A stretch of DNA of 51,378 nt from Micromonospora noduli (GTDB taxonomy: Bacteria > Actinomycetota > Actinomycetes > Mycobacteriales > Micromonosporaceae), in the NCBI RefSeq assembly GCF_003264365.1, contig NZ_PYAK01000042.1, positions 1 through 51,378 of the forward strand, given 5' to 3'. The notes beneath the pieces were generated by a model, which did no database searches, was not told where the DNA came from, and saw only the letters and a program-made list of their open reading frames with translations. Both the position numbers and the translations under genes were made by a program. Positions 9,000 through 19,651 of this stretch are shown piece after piece. The stretch's first letter is position 1; every line of letters starts with the position of its first letter.

Positions 9000-9156
9000 T
9001 GCGATGCGAGACGGGTGAGGCGGCTGCGCGACGGGCCGGGCGCGCGGGCCGGGCGCGATGGGCCGGGCGCCACGGGGAGGCCGGGCGCGACGGGTGCGGA
9101 GCGGTCGGCGTACCCCAGCAGGAGCGCAAGGTGCGGACGAGGCGTGACCAGGGTCA
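9000..9156. other. GC-rich intergenic stretch with imperfect GGCCGGGCGC repeats
   Basis: No gene is evident. Between about 9030 and 9095 there are four or five imperfect copies of GGCCGGGCGC with a spacing of 14-18 bases. This stretch, with palindrome A and the hairpins that follow, makes up the 470-bp gap between the ADH start and the sdhB stop. A forward reading frame through sdhB also opens here but is judged a shadow. Confidence 0.6.
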
Positions 9157-9227
9157 GGGCTGGGTGACCGTCCCCGGCGCAGGGATCAAGCCTGACCGCC
9201 CGGAGCCGGGGACGGTCGCCCCAGCCC
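9157..9227. repeat. Large inverted repeat with a 26-base loop
   Basis: The left arm at 9157-9178 (GGGCTGGGTGACCGTCCCC...) pairs with the right arm at 9205-9227 (...GGGGACGGTCGCCCCAGCCC) with one bulged base, about 22 bp of stem. It sits just beyond the sdhB terminator. It could be a second terminator or a mobile palindrome; its ends lack GATC, unlike copies A to E. Confidence 0.8.
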
Positions 9228-9240
9228 TCACCGCGAGCAG

Positions 9241-9279
9241 AGACCGCCGTACCCCCGGGAAAGCGGGATACGGCGGTCT
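9241..9279 (-). terminator. Hairpin terminator of sdhCAB
   Basis: AGACCGCCGTA at 9241-9251 pairs perfectly with TACGGCGGTCT at 9269-9279. An inner CCCG/CGGG pair can extend the stem. It lies 20 bases after the sdhB stop. There is no U-tract, as is usual in high-GC actinobacteria. Confidence 0.8.
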
Positions 9280-9298
9280 GGCGTGGTACGGCGGACCG

Positions 9299-10059
9299 TC
9301 AGGAACCGGGGGTGTTGTTGGCTCCCTTGGCGGTGGCCGCGAGGTAGTCGCGGTTGAGCCGGCCGATGGTGTTCAGCGGGATGCCCTTCGGGCAGGCCGG
9401 GGTGCATTCGCCGGCGTTGGTGCAGCCGCCGAAGCCGGCCTCGTCGTGCGCGTCGACCATGCCGATCACCCGGGTGTAGCGCTCGGGCTGGCCCTGCGGC
9501 AGCAGCGAGAGCTGGGTGAGCTTGGCGGCGGTGAAGAGCATGCCGGAGCCGTTCGGGCAGGCTGCCACGCAGGCGCCGCAGCCGATGCAGGCCGCCGACT
9601 CGAAGGCGGCGTCGGCGTTGGCCTTGGCCACCGGGGTGGAGTGGGCTTCGGGTGCGCTGCCGGTCGGCGCGGTGACGTAGCCGCCAGCCGCGATGATCTT
9701 GTCGAAGGCGCTCCGGTTGACGACCAGGTCCTTGACCACCGGGAAGGCGCTGGCCCGCCACGGCTCGATGTCGATCGTCTCGCCGTCCTTGAACTGCCGC
9801 ATGTGCAGCTGGCACGCGGTGGTGCCGCGCTGCGGCCCGTGCGCGTCGCCATTGATCATCAGGCCGCACATGCCGCAGATGCCCTCGCGGCAGTCGTGGT
9901 CGAACGCCACCGGATCCTCGCCAGCGAGGATCAGCCGCTCGTTGAGCACGTCGAGCATCTCCAGGAACGACATGTCCGGGGACACGTCGTTGACCGGGTA
10001 GGTCACCATCCGACCCTTGTCCTCAGGGCCCTTCTGGCGCCAGATGCGCAGGGTCAGGT

Positions 10060-10063
<4 letters not shown>
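9299..10063 (-). CDS. sdhB: Succinate dehydrogenase iron-sulfur subunit
   Basis: Carries electrons from the flavoprotein to the quinone site. The 254-residue protein shows the [2Fe-2S] ligands in CREGICGMCG plus a downstream Cys, then CIGCGACVAACP and CTNAGECTPACPKG for the [4Fe-4S] and [3Fe-4S] clusters. Its ATG overlaps the sdhA stop by four bases (ATGA), implying translational coupling. It is the last gene of sdhC-sdhA-sdhB and is followed by a strong hairpin. The pairing with a single long cytochrome b subunit suggests a type B enzyme using menaquinone; that is inference. Confidence 0.96.
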
Positions 10064-11997
<1,934 letters not shown>

Positions 11998-11998
11998 G

Positions 11999-12688
11999 TC
12001 AGGACACCAATCCGGTGAGTACGGCGAACGGGACCACCAGGTACCCGGCGCAGAGCAGCACGGCGAAGATCAGAGCCGCGGTACGCGCCCTGCGCTCGCC
12101 CCGGGGCGTCTGCTGGCCGAGGCTGCGGAACGCGCTGAACGCGCCGTGGCGCAGGTGGAAGCCCACCGCGAGGATGGCCAGCGTGTAGAAGAGCGTGACG
12201 TACCAGCGCTCCGGGGCGAAGTCGGCGACGACGTTGCCGTACGGCTTGCTGGCGTCGCCGACCGGGTTCAGCGTGCCGGTGGTCAGGTCCAGCAGGTGGT
12301 AGATCACGAAGAGCAGGATGATCACTCCACCCCAGCGCATCGTGCGGGCCGCGTAGCTGCCGTTGACCTTCTTGCGGTGGGCGTACTTGACCGGGCGGGC
12401 GGCGCGGGCCCGTCGGGCCAGCACGGTGGCGGCCACGATGTGGGCGACGACCGCCACGACCAGCACGGTGCGCAGGATCCAGAGGAACCAGACGCCGGGC
12501 AGCAGTGGCTTGCCGATGTCGCGCAGCCAGTGCGCGTAGTGGTCGAACGAGGTCTCCCCCGTGAACACCTTCAGGTTGCCGAGCATGTGGGCGATGAGGA
12601 ACAGCGCCAGCAGGATGCCCGTCACCGCCATGACGGCCTTGAGGCCGACGTTCGAGCGGATGGGCGACCGAGTCTTCGTGATTACCAC
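11999..12688 (-). CDS. sdhC: Succinate dehydrogenase cytochrome b subunit
   Basis: Single membrane anchor with about five transmembrane helices, likely diheme b558 type, holding the quinone site. Seen: hydrophobic spans at the start (VGLKAVMAVTGILLALFLIAH), in the WFLWILRTVLVVAVVAHIVAA stretch, in GGVIILLFVIYHLLDL, in FYTLAILAVGFHLRHG and at the C-terminus, with His in most of them. I take GTG 12688 (VVITKTRSPIRSN) as start, 229 residues, because a TTGGAC-N18-TAGCGT promoter ends seven bases before it, which gives a leaderless mRNA; an ATG 45 bases upstream overlaps the promoter. Divergent from the LysR gene. Confidence 0.92.
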   Translation of the reverse strand: MVITKTRSPIRSNVGLKAVMAVTGILLALFLIAHMLGNLKVFTGETSFDHYAHWLRDIGKPLLPGVWFLWILRTVLVVAVVAHIVAATVLARRARAARPVKYAHRKKVNGSYAARTMRWGGVIILLFVIYHLLDLTTGTLNPVGDASKPYGNVVADFAPERWYVTLFYTLAILAVGFHLRHGAFSAFRSLGQQTPRGERRARTAALIFAVLLCAGYLVVPFAVLTGLVS

Positions 12689-12695
12689 AGGACCG

Positions 12696-12725
12696 ACGCT
12701 AGGAGCACTTTGATCAGTCGTCCAA
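12696..12725 (-). promoter_or_regulatory. sdhCAB promoter
   Basis: On the minus strand: -35 TTGGAC (12725-12720), an 18-base spacer and -10 TAGCGT (12701-12696), seven bases before the GTG of sdhC. The spacer contains TGATCA. The region is shared with the divergent LysR gene, a likely regulator. Confidence 0.7.
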
Positions 12726-12746
12726 TGCATCAAACTCGCAGTGTTG

Positions 12747-12761
12747 ATAGCCGTAGGCTAT
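12747..12761. promoter_or_regulatory. LysR-type T-N11-A operator overlapping the lysR -10
   Basis: ATAGCC-GTA-GGCTAT is a perfect palindrome and contains T-N11-A (TAGCCGTAGGCTA), the classic LysR-family binding motif. It overlaps the probable -10 TAGGCT of the LysR gene, whose ATG is only five bases beyond. This suggests autoregulation and possibly control of sdhCAB. Confidence 0.7.
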
Positions 12762-12765
12762 GTAG

Positions 12766-13695
12766 ATGCAGCTCCATCAGCTCCGGTACTTCGTCGCGGT
12801 GGCCGAAGTACGACATTTCACCCAAGCCGCCGACCTCGTGGGCATCACTCAGCCTTCTCTCAGTAAGCAAATTCACGCTCTGGAGGCCGACCTCGGAGCA
12901 CCACTGTTCGAGCGGGTAAGGGGCAACATCGCACTCACCGCGGCGGGTGAGGTGCTGCTGCCGTTGGCCACCCGGATCCTCGCCGACGTGGAGACCGCGA
13001 CCCGGGAGGTCCAGGAGTTGGTCGGGCTGCGCCGGGGCCGGGTCCGGCTCGGGGCCACCCCCAGTCTGGCCACCTCGCTCGCCCCGCCCGTGCTGCGCCG
13101 CTTCCGTGACGCGCACCCCACAGTCGACCTGCGGGTCGAAGAGGGCGGTTCGCAGGACCTGGTCCGCGACCTGCTCCGCGGCGACCTCGACCTGGCCCTC
13201 ATCATCATGCCGGCGCAGGGGGCCGACCCGGGGCTGCGGGTCGACCCGATCCTGCGCGAGAGCCTGGTGGTGGCCTCGGTGGGGGAGGTGGCCACCGCGT
13301 CGCTGACCGGGGAGCTGCGCATCACCGACCTGCGGGACCAGCCGATGGTGATGTTCCGGGAGGGGTACGACCTGCGCGACGCGACCATCCAGGCGTGTCG
13401 GGAGGCGGGCTTCGAACCCACCTTCGCGGTGGACGGCGGCGAGATGGACGCGGTGCTCAGCTTCGTCGAGGCAGGGCTCGGCATCGCTCTCGTGCCCGGG
13501 ATCGTGCTGGCTCGCCGGCCGGGCGTGCGGATCACCCCTCTCGCCCCGCCCGGGGTGCGCCGGACCATCGCGGTGGCCCGCCGGCGCGACGTCGTACCCA
13601 CCCATGCCGGTCGGGAGCTTCGGCGCATCCTGCTCGACTACGTGCAGTCTGCGATCGACGAAGCAAAGCTGCCTCCCGGGGTCGAGCCTCGTTGA
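12766..13695 (+). CDS. LysR-family transcriptional regulator divergent from sdhCAB
   Basis: A 309-residue LTTR. Residues 1-60 form the winged helix-turn-helix (MQLHQLRYFVAVAE, ITQPSLSKQIHALE), and residues about 90-300 the periplasmic-binding-protein-like effector domain. The ATG follows a -10-like TAGGCT by six bases, so it is probably leaderless. A regulator of this type next to sdhCAB is common in actinobacteria. The effector is unknown; a TCA-cycle acid is a reasonable guess. Confidence 0.93.
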   Translation: MQLHQLRYFVAVAEVRHFTQAADLVGITQPSLSKQIHALEADLGAPLFERVRGNIALTAAGEVLLPLATRILADVETATREVQELVGLRRGRVRLGATPSLATSLAPPVLRRFRDAHPTVDLRVEEGGSQDLVRDLLRGDLDLALIIMPAQGADPGLRVDPILRESLVVASVGEVATASLTGELRITDLRDQPMVMFREGYDLRDATIQACREAGFEPTFAVDGGEMDAVLSFVEAGLGIALVPGIVLARRPGVRITPLAPPGVRRTIAVARRRDVVPTHAGRELRRILLDYVQSAIDEAKLPPGVEPR

Positions 13696-13811
13696 GGGGG
13701 TGGGTGTCGGGCTGGGCTCACGCACCGATGTGCCCCGGCGACCGTCGGCTGAATGGTTCGTATCGCCCAGCCGACCGTTCGGCGTTGATCATCCCGTTCG
13801 TCCTTGCTGGG

Positions 13812-13840
13812 TTAAATCAACCTTAAGCTCGGGATATAGG
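13812..13840 (+). promoter_or_regulatory. Candidate promoter and long leader of the rfbB-like gene
   Basis: TTAAAT (13812-13817), a 17-base spacer and TATAGG (13835-13840) lie in a 253-bp gap that is clearly more AT-rich than its surroundings. A leader of about 100 bases would result. It ends in a hairpin CCGGCG-GGCATTT-CGCCGG (13916-13934) only a few bases before the GGGAGG ribosome binding site. No other gene is seen in 13696-13948. Confidence 0.5.
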
Positions 13841-13948
13841 ACTCGATGTCCGATCACGTCACCTAAAGTGGATCCTTGCACGGGTCAAATTACTCATTCA
13901 TCTCGTAACAGCTCACCGGCGGGCATTTCGCCGGCAGGGAGGCTAGAC

Positions 13949-14989
13949 ATGAGGATCCTGGTTACCGGCGGCGCTGGCTTCATCGGGTCGCATTTCGCGC
14001 GCAGTCTGCTCGGCGGACGCTACGTCGGGTTCGAACACTGCGACGTCACGGTGATCGACAAGCTGACCTACGCCAGTGATCGGGCCAACCTGCCGGCCGC
14101 GCACCCCCGCCTGACGTTCGTCCGTGGGGACATCTGCGACCGGCAGTTGCTCGCCGACCTCGTGCCAGGGCATGACGCGGTCGTGCACTTCGCCGCCGAG
14201 TCGCACGTCGACCGGTCCATCGACGATCCGGCGCCGTTCTTCGAGACCAACGTGATGGGGTCGCACCACCTGATGTCCGCCTGCGCGCGTGGCGGGGTCA
14301 GCCGGGTCGTGCACGTCTCCACCGACGAGGTGTACGGCTCGATCAACGAGGGCTCCTGGAACGAGTCCTGCGTGCTGGAACCCAACTCCCCGTACGCGGC
14401 ATCCAAGGCGGCCAGCGACCATGTGGTCCGCTCCTACTGGCGCACGTACGACGTGGACGTCTCGATCACCCGCTGTGCCAACAACTACGGGCCGTACCAG
14501 CACGTGGAGAAGGTCATCCCGCGCTTCGTCACCAGCCTGCTCAACGGTCAGGACATCACCCTGCACGGCGACGGCAGCGCGGTGCGCGAGTGGCTGCACG
14601 TCGACGACCACTGTCGGGCCATCGCGCTGGTGCTGGCCAAGGGCCGCGCCGGCGAGGTCTACAACATCGGCGGCGACCTTGAGCTGACCAACCGTGCTCT
14701 CACCGAGCGGATCCTGCGGCTGTCCGGCGCGGGCTGGGACCGGGTCCGGCACGTGCCCGACCGCAAGGTGCAGGACCAGCGTTACTCGCTGGACTTCCGC
14801 AAGATCTCCGAGGAACTCGGCTTCGAGCCGCAGATCCGGTTCGAGGACGGGCTGACCGAGGTCTTCCACTGGTACCGGGAGAACCGGGCCTGGTGGGCGC
14901 CCACCGCCACGGAGCCCCGCAGCGCGGCGCTGACCAGCTCGGTACGCGGCGTTCCGGCCAGCCGGGCGCTGTCCGTTCAGGCACGCTGA
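13949..14989 (+). CDS. rfbB: dTDP-glucose 4,6-dehydratase
   Basis: Converts dTDP-glucose to dTDP-4-keto-6-deoxyglucose, the entry to deoxysugars for cell-wall glycans or glycosylated metabolites. The 346-residue protein starts MRILVTGGAGFIGSH (NAD site GGAGFIG), with STDEVYG, the catalytic YAASK and RCANNYGPYQ, all diagnostic of RmlB-type dehydratases. ATG 13949 has GGGAGG eight bases upstream. The last ~30 residues are a variable tail. No rfbA, rfbC or rfbD lies nearby, so it stands alone here. It ends at a perfect 14-bp hairpin shared with hrpA. Confidence 0.93.
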   Translation: MRILVTGGAGFIGSHFARSLLGGRYVGFEHCDVTVIDKLTYASDRANLPAAHPRLTFVRGDICDRQLLADLVPGHDAVVHFAAESHVDRSIDDPAPFFETNVMGSHHLMSACARGGVSRVVHVSTDEVYGSINEGSWNESCVLEPNSPYAASKAASDHVVRSYWRTYDVDVSITRCANNYGPYQHVEKVIPRFVTSLLNGQDITLHGDGSAVREWLHVDDHCRAIALVLAKGRAGEVYNIGGDLELTNRALTERILRLSGAGWDRVRHVPDRKVQDQRYSLDFRKISEELGFEPQIRFEDGLTEVFHWYRENRAWWAPTATEPRSAALTSSVRGVPASRALSVQAR

Positions 14990-14998
14990 CTGGCCCGC

Positions 14999-15031
14999 GA
15001 CCCGGCCCGGCCGACGCGGCCGGGCCGGGTC
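14999..15031. terminator. Bidirectional hairpin terminator between rfbB and hrpA
   Basis: GACCCGGCCCGGCC (14999-15012), a 5-base loop and the exact complement GGCCGGGCCGGGTC (15018-15031). The last bases overlap the hrpA stop codon. The genes converge here. Confidence 0.88.
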
Positions 15032-18000
15032 AGCGGCCCTCGGCGTCGTCCATCGCCCGGTAGATCCGCTGCTCGGAGACGGGGTACGGAGTGCCCAGCG
15101 CCTGGGCGAAGACGTTCACCCGTAGCTCTTCGATCATCCAACGGATCTGCCGGACGGCCGTCTCCTGGCGGCGGGCCGGCGACAGGTTGGCGAGCAGGTC
15201 GGCGTACTCCTTCTGCACCACAGCGATCCGGTCCTGCTGCTGGCGGTCCCGCTGTGGGTTGCCGCCCAGCCGCTCCAGTCGACGCTCAATGGCGGTGAGG
15301 TAGCGCAGCAGGTCGGGCAGGCGCGCGTACCCGGTCTCGGTGATGAAACCGGCGTGCACCAGCCCGGCGAGCTGGCTGCGGATGTCGGCCAGCGCCGCCA
15401 CCACGGCGAGGTTGCGGGTCGCGCCGAGCCGCTGCTCGACGGCGTACGCGGCGGCGAGGACCTTGCGGACCCGGTCCATCACCTCGACGACGGTGTCGAC
15501 CAGGTCGGCGCGGACCTTCTCGCGCAGGGCCGCGAAACCGTCGGCGTCCCACGCCGGCCCGCCCGCCACACCGATCAGCCGGTCGATGGCGGCGCCCGCC
15601 GCGTCCTCGATCAGCTCCTGCACACCGCCGTGCGGGTTGCGGCTCAACGCCAGCTTCGCCTCGTTGTCCAGCCGACCCTGCAGGAACCGCGCCGGGGACG
15701 GCACGGTGAGCCGCAGCAGCCGGCGGGTGCCGGCCCAGTGCGCCGCCTCCGCCTCGGCGGGGGAGTCGAACACCTTCACCCCGACCGTGGCGCCCTCGTC
15801 GACCAGCGCCGGGTACGCGGTGACCGCGTAACCGGCGCGGACCTGCTCGATGGTCCGGGGCAGCGTGCCGATGCTCCACTCGCGCAGCCCGGTACGGGCG
15901 ACCTCCGGTGCGGCGGCCGCCACCACCTGGCGTACCTCCTGGCGGAGTTGGCGTTGCAGGGCCGGCAGGTCCTTGCCCTCGGCGACCGGCTTCTCGTCGT
16001 CGCCGAGGACCCGGAAGGTCACCCGCAGGTGCGCCGGGAGCTTGCCCGGCTCCCAGGCGGCGCGGGGCACTGTCACCCCGGTCATCCGGCGCAGCTGCCG
16101 GGTGAGCGCGTCCAGCAGCGACTCCTCGCCGGGAGTGATCGCCGCCAGGGCGGCCCGGGCATAGTCCGGCACCGGGACGAAGTTGCGGCGGATCGCCTTT
16201 GGCAGCGAGCGGATCAGCGCGATCACCGTCTCCTCGCGCAGCCCCGGCACCTGCCAGTCGAAGGTCTCCGCCGGCACCTGGTTGAGCAGCGGCAGCGGGA
16301 TGTCCACTGTGACGCCGTCGTCCGGCGTGCCCGGCTCGAACCGGTAGGTCAGCGGCAGGCGCACCCCGTCGGCCTGCCACTCGTCCGGGTAGTCGTCCTC
16401 GTCCACCCCCGGCCGACCGTCGTTGATCAGCAGGTCACGGGTGAAGGTGAGCAGGTCGGGTTGCTCGCGGCGGGTCTTCTTCCACCAGCTGTCGAAGTGC
16501 CGGCCGGAGGACACGTCGGCCGGGATCCGCTGGTCGTAGAATCCGAAGATGGTCTCGTCGTCGACCAGGATGTCCCGGCGTCGGGCCCGGCTCTCCAACT
16601 CCTCGATCTCGGCGAGCAACCGTTTGTTGTCCGCCCAGAACTGGTGGTGGGTCTGCCAGTCGCCCTCGACGAGGGCGTGCCGGATGAACAGCTCCCGGCT
16701 CAGCGTCGGGTCGATCCGCCCAAAGTTGACTTTGCGGGAGCTGACCAGCGGGACGCCGTACAGGGTGACCTTCTCGTAGGCCATCACCGCGGCCTGCTTC
16801 TTCTCCCAGTGCGGTTCGCTGTAGCTGCGCTTGACCAGGTGCTGCGCCAGCGGCTCGACCCACTCCGGCTCGACCCGGCCGGCGATGCGCCCCCACAGCC
16901 GGGAGGTCTCCACCAACTCGGCGGCCATCACCCAACGCGGCGGCTTCTTGAACAACGCCGACCCGGGGAAGATCCCGAACTTCGCGCCCCGCGCCCCCAG
17001 GTACTCGTGTTTCTGGGCGTCCTTCAGGCCGATGTGCGACAACAGGCCGGGCAACAGAGACTGGTGCACCTTCGGGGTGTCGATCTCCTCCGGCAGGTCC
17101 GCGCCACCCCGGCGGCCTCGGCCGGCGTCCGCGTCGTCCGAGCTGTCGCGCGCCGGCCGCCCGCCACGCCGGTCGCCGTCGGACGGGGTACGCAGCACCT
17201 GGCGCAGCTGGCTGACGATGTCCTGCCACTCGCGGATGCGCAGGTAGTTCAGGTACTCCGCCTTGCACATCCGGCGGAACGCGCTGGAGGACAGCTCCCG
17301 CTGCTGCTCGCGCAGGTAGCGCCACAGGTTGAGGAAGGCGACGAAGTCCGACTCCTTGTCGGCGAACCGGGCGTGCGCCTGGTCCGCCTGGGCCTGCTTC
17401 TCCGCGGGCCGCTCCCGCGGGTCCTGGATGGAGAGCGCGGCGGCGATCACCAGCACCTCGGTGGCGCAGCCGTTGCGTTCGCCCTCGACCACCATCCGGG
17501 CCAGGCGCGGGTCGACAGGCAACTGGGCCAGCCGCCGGCCGAGCGCGGTGAGCCGCTTCGCCGGGTCGGCCTCGGTCGGGTCCAACGCGCCCAGCTCGTG
17601 CAGCAGGTTCACGCCGTCGGTGATGTTGCGCTTGTCCGGTGGGTCGATGAACGGGAACGCGGCGAGGTCGCCGAGCCCGATCGCGGTCATCTGGAGGATG
17701 ACCGACGCCAGGTTGGTCCGCAGGATCTCCGGGTCGGTGAACTCGGGCCGGGAGAGGAAGTCCTGCTCGTCGTAGAGGCGGATGCAGATGCCGTCCGACG
17801 TACGACCGCAGCGGCCCTTGCGCTGGTTGGCCGACGCCTGGGAGATCGGCTCGATCGGCAGCCGCTGCACCTTGAGCCGGCTGGAGTAGCGGGAGATGCG
17901 GGCGGTGCCCGGGTCCACCACGTACTTGATGCCGGGCACTGTCAGCGAGGTCTCCGCGACGTTGGTGGCGAGCACCACCCGGCGCGAGGAGTGCGCGGCG

Positions 18001-19100
18001 AAGACCCGGTGCTGCTCGGCGGAGGACAGCCGGGCGTACAACGGCAGGATCTCGGTGCCGAGCAGCGAGCGCTTCTTCTGCACCAGCTTGCCCAGCGCGT
18101 CGGCGGTGTCCCGGATCTCCCGCTCACCGCTGAGGAAGACCAGGATGTCGCCGGGGCCCTCGGCGGCCAACTCCTCGACGGCGTCGCCGATCGCCTGGAT
18201 CTGGTCGCGGACGGTTTCCTCGTCGCCGTCGCCGTCGCCGTCCTCCTCGCCCTCGGCGAGCTCGACGAGGGGCCGGTAGCGCACCTCCACCGGGTAGGTA
18301 CGCCCCGAGACCTCGACCACCGGCGCGGGCACGCCCTCCGGCTCGTCGGCAGTGGGTGGCCCGGCGAAGTGCCGGGCGAACCGGTCGGTCTCGATGGTCG
18401 CCGAGGTGATGATCACCTTGAGGTCGGGTCGTCGGGGCAAAAGCTCCCGCAGGTACCCGAGGATGAAGTCGATGTTGAGGCTGCGCTCGTGCGCCTCGTC
18501 GATGATCAGCGTGTCGTACTGGCGCAGCATCCGGTCGGTCTGCAACTCGGCCAGCAGGATGCCGTCGGTCATCAGCTTCACCAGACTGCGCTCGCTGACC
18601 TGGTCGGTGAAGCGCACCTTGTAGCCGACCACGTCGCCCAACTCGGTGCCCAGCTCGTCGGCGATCCGGTCGGCCACCGTCCGGGCGGCCAACCGCCGGG
18701 GCTGGGTGTGCCCGATCAGGCCGTGCACCCCACGCCCCAACTCCAGACAGATCTTGGGGATCTGGGTGGTCTTGCCGGAGCCGGTCTCGCCCGCCACGAT
18801 CACCACCTGGTGATCGCGGATGGCAGCGGCGATGTCGTCCTTGCGCTCACTGACCGGCAAGCCCGCCGGGTACGTGATCACGGGCACCGCCGCCTGCCGG
18901 GCGGCGAGCCGTTGCTCGGCCCGGACCAGGTCGGCGGTGATCTCGGTCAGCGCCGCTTCCCGACGCTGCGGGTCGCGCAGCTTGCGGGCACCGTCCAGTC
19001 GCCGCTGGAGCCGGCGCTGGTCGCGGAACATCAGAGGTGTGAGGCGGCGGTGCAGCTCGCGAACGGGGTCGGACGCGACGGAGGCGGTTGGATTCTGCAT
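15030..19100 (-). CDS. hrpA: ATP-dependent RNA helicase HrpA (DEAH box)
   Basis: A 1356-residue helicase, full length for the HrpA family. Visible: Walker A GETGSGKTTQIPK near residue 105, DEAHERS, SATIETDRF, the C-terminal helicase motif NQRKGRCGRTSDG, then the helicase-associated and OB-fold regions and the long DUF3418-type C-terminal domain. HrpA acts on RNA; in E. coli it has been linked to mRNA processing and rescue of stalled ribosomes. ATG 19100 follows a TATCCT -10-like element. The distant paralogue hrpB lies at the right edge of the window. Confidence 0.96.
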   Translation of the reverse strand: MQNPTASVASDPVRELHRRLTPLMFRDQRRLQRRLDGARKLRDPQRREAALTEITADLVRAEQRLAARQAAVPVITYPAGLPVSERKDDIAAAIRDHQVVIVAGETGSGKTTQIPKICLELGRGVHGLIGHTQPRRLAARTVADRIADELGTELGDVVGYKVRFTDQVSERSLVKLMTDGILLAELQTDRMLRQYDTLIIDEAHERSLNIDFILGYLRELLPRRPDLKVIITSATIETDRFARHFAGPPTADEPEGVPAPVVEVSGRTYPVEVRYRPLVELAEGEEDGDGDGDEETVRDQIQAIGDAVEELAAEGPGDILVFLSGEREIRDTADALGKLVQKKRSLLGTEILPLYARLSSAEQHRVFAAHSSRRVVLATNVAETSLTVPGIKYVVDPGTARISRYSSRLKVQRLPIEPISQASANQRKGRCGRTSDGICIRLYDEQDFLSRPEFTDPEILRTNLASVILQMTAIGLGDLAAFPFIDPPDKRNITDGVNLLHELGALDPTEADPAKRLTALGRRLAQLPVDPRLARMVVEGERNGCATEVLVIAAALSIQDPRERPAEKQAQADQAHARFADKESDFVAFLNLWRYLREQQRELSSSAFRRMCKAEYLNYLRIREWQDIVSQLRQVLRTPSDGDRRGGRPARDSSDDADAGRGRRGGADLPEEIDTPKVHQSLLPGLLSHIGLKDAQKHEYLGARGAKFGIFPGSALFKKPPRWVMAAELVETSRLWGRIAGRVEPEWVEPLAQHLVKRSYSEPHWEKKQAAVMAYEKVTLYGVPLVSSRKVNFGRIDPTLSRELFIRHALVEGDWQTHHQFWADNKRLLAEIEELESRARRRDILVDDETIFGFYDQRIPADVSSGRHFDSWWKKTRREQPDLLTFTRDLLINDGRPGVDEDDYPDEWQADGVRLPLTYRFEPGTPDDGVTVDIPLPLLNQVPAETFDWQVPGLREETVIALIRSLPKAIRRNFVPVPDYARAALAAITPGEESLLDALTRQLRRMTGVTVPRAAWEPGKLPAHLRVTFRVLGDDEKPVAEGKDLPALQRQLRQEVRQVVAAAAPEVARTGLREWSIGTLPRTIEQVRAGYAVTAYPALVDEGATVGVKVFDSPAEAEAAHWAGTRRLLRLTVPSPARFLQGRLDNEAKLALSRNPHGGVQELIEDAAGAAIDRLIGVAGGPAWDADGFAALREKVRADLVDTVVEVMDRVRKVLAAAYAVEQRLGATRNLAVVAALADIRSQLAGLVHAGFITETGYARLPDLLRYLTAIERRLERLGGNPQRDRQQQDRIAVVQKEYADLLANLSPARRQETAVRQIRWMIEELRVNVFAQALGTPYPVSEQRIYRAMDDAEGR

Positions 19101-19184
19101 GTCGTGCCCAAGGATAGGCAGCCGGGCGGCGCACCGCCCCTGGGTTACCGAGCGACCGGCTCCCCGACGGCCACCTCCGGTCCC

Positions 19185-19211
19185 TTGACGGCCACGAGCG
19201 GGCCCTAGAGT
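19185..19211 (+). promoter_or_regulatory. Candidate promoter of the deaminase-like gene
   Basis: TTGACG (19185-19190), a 15-base spacer and TAGAGT (19206-19211). The spacer is a little short. The start codon lies about 30 bases downstream with its own ribosome binding site. Confidence 0.5.
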
Positions 19212-19243
19212 TGGCGGCCGACGTCGAGCGCTGGGGGAGCCGG

Positions 19244-19636
19244 ATGGAGATGCGCGACACCGACCGTGCGTTGGTGCAGGCCGCCACGGCGGTCTCCAAG
19301 CTGCGCTGCCGCAGCCAGCACCACACTGTCGCGTCGGCGGCCCGGACCGCGGACGGGCGGGTCTTCACCGGCGTGAACGTCCAGCACGCCACCGGAGGGG
19401 CCTGCGCCGAACTTGTCGTGATCGGCACGGCCGCCACCCAGGGCGTCACCGCGCTGGAGACGATCGTCACGGTCGCCGACCGTGGCCGCGAGATCGTCGC
19501 GCCCTGTGACCGGTGCAAGCAGGTGCTGCGGGACTACTTCCCGGAACTGCGGGTCGTCGTCGGCCCGATGGACGCCCTGCGGGTGGTCCCGCTCGGTGAA
19601 CTGCCGGCGGAGGCCGGCAGCGGCTCGGCCGGCTGA
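19244..19636 (+). CDS. Cytidine-deaminase-like zinc hydrolase
   Basis: A 130-residue protein of the short tetrameric deaminase type. Zinc-site motifs are CAE (GGACAELV), with the Glu as proton shuttle, and PCDRC. TGVNVQHATGG matches the substrate-binding NVENAS-type loop of cytidine and blasticidin-S deaminases, with changes. It probably deaminates cytidine or a related base; the substrate is not certain. ATG 19244 is chosen for GGGGGAG just upstream; a TTG at 19211 in the same frame overlaps the -10. It converges on the YCII gene with a shared hairpin. Confidence 0.83.
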   Translation: MEMRDTDRALVQAATAVSKLRCRSQHHTVASAARTADGRVFTGVNVQHATGGACAELVVIGTAATQGVTALETIVTVADRGREIVAPCDRCKQVLRDYFPELRVVVGPMDALRVVPLGELPAEAGSGSAG

Positions 19637-19651
19637 CCGGGCCCGGGTCAG
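19633..19651. terminator. Hairpin across the convergent stops
   Basis: CTGACC (19633-19638) pairs with GGTCAG (19646-19651) around a GC-rich centre. The stop codons of both converging genes lie inside the stems. Confidence 0.6.

Noticed and set aside
13949..14989. Start of a deoxysugar or antibiotic gene cluster
   Set aside because: No sugar, glycosyltransferase, PKS or NRPS genes lie next to the dehydratase; neighbours are a regulator and a helicase.
15354..19208. 1284-codon forward frame opposite hrpA
   Set aside because: No recognisable motif, and the helicase motifs on the minus strand explain the sequence.
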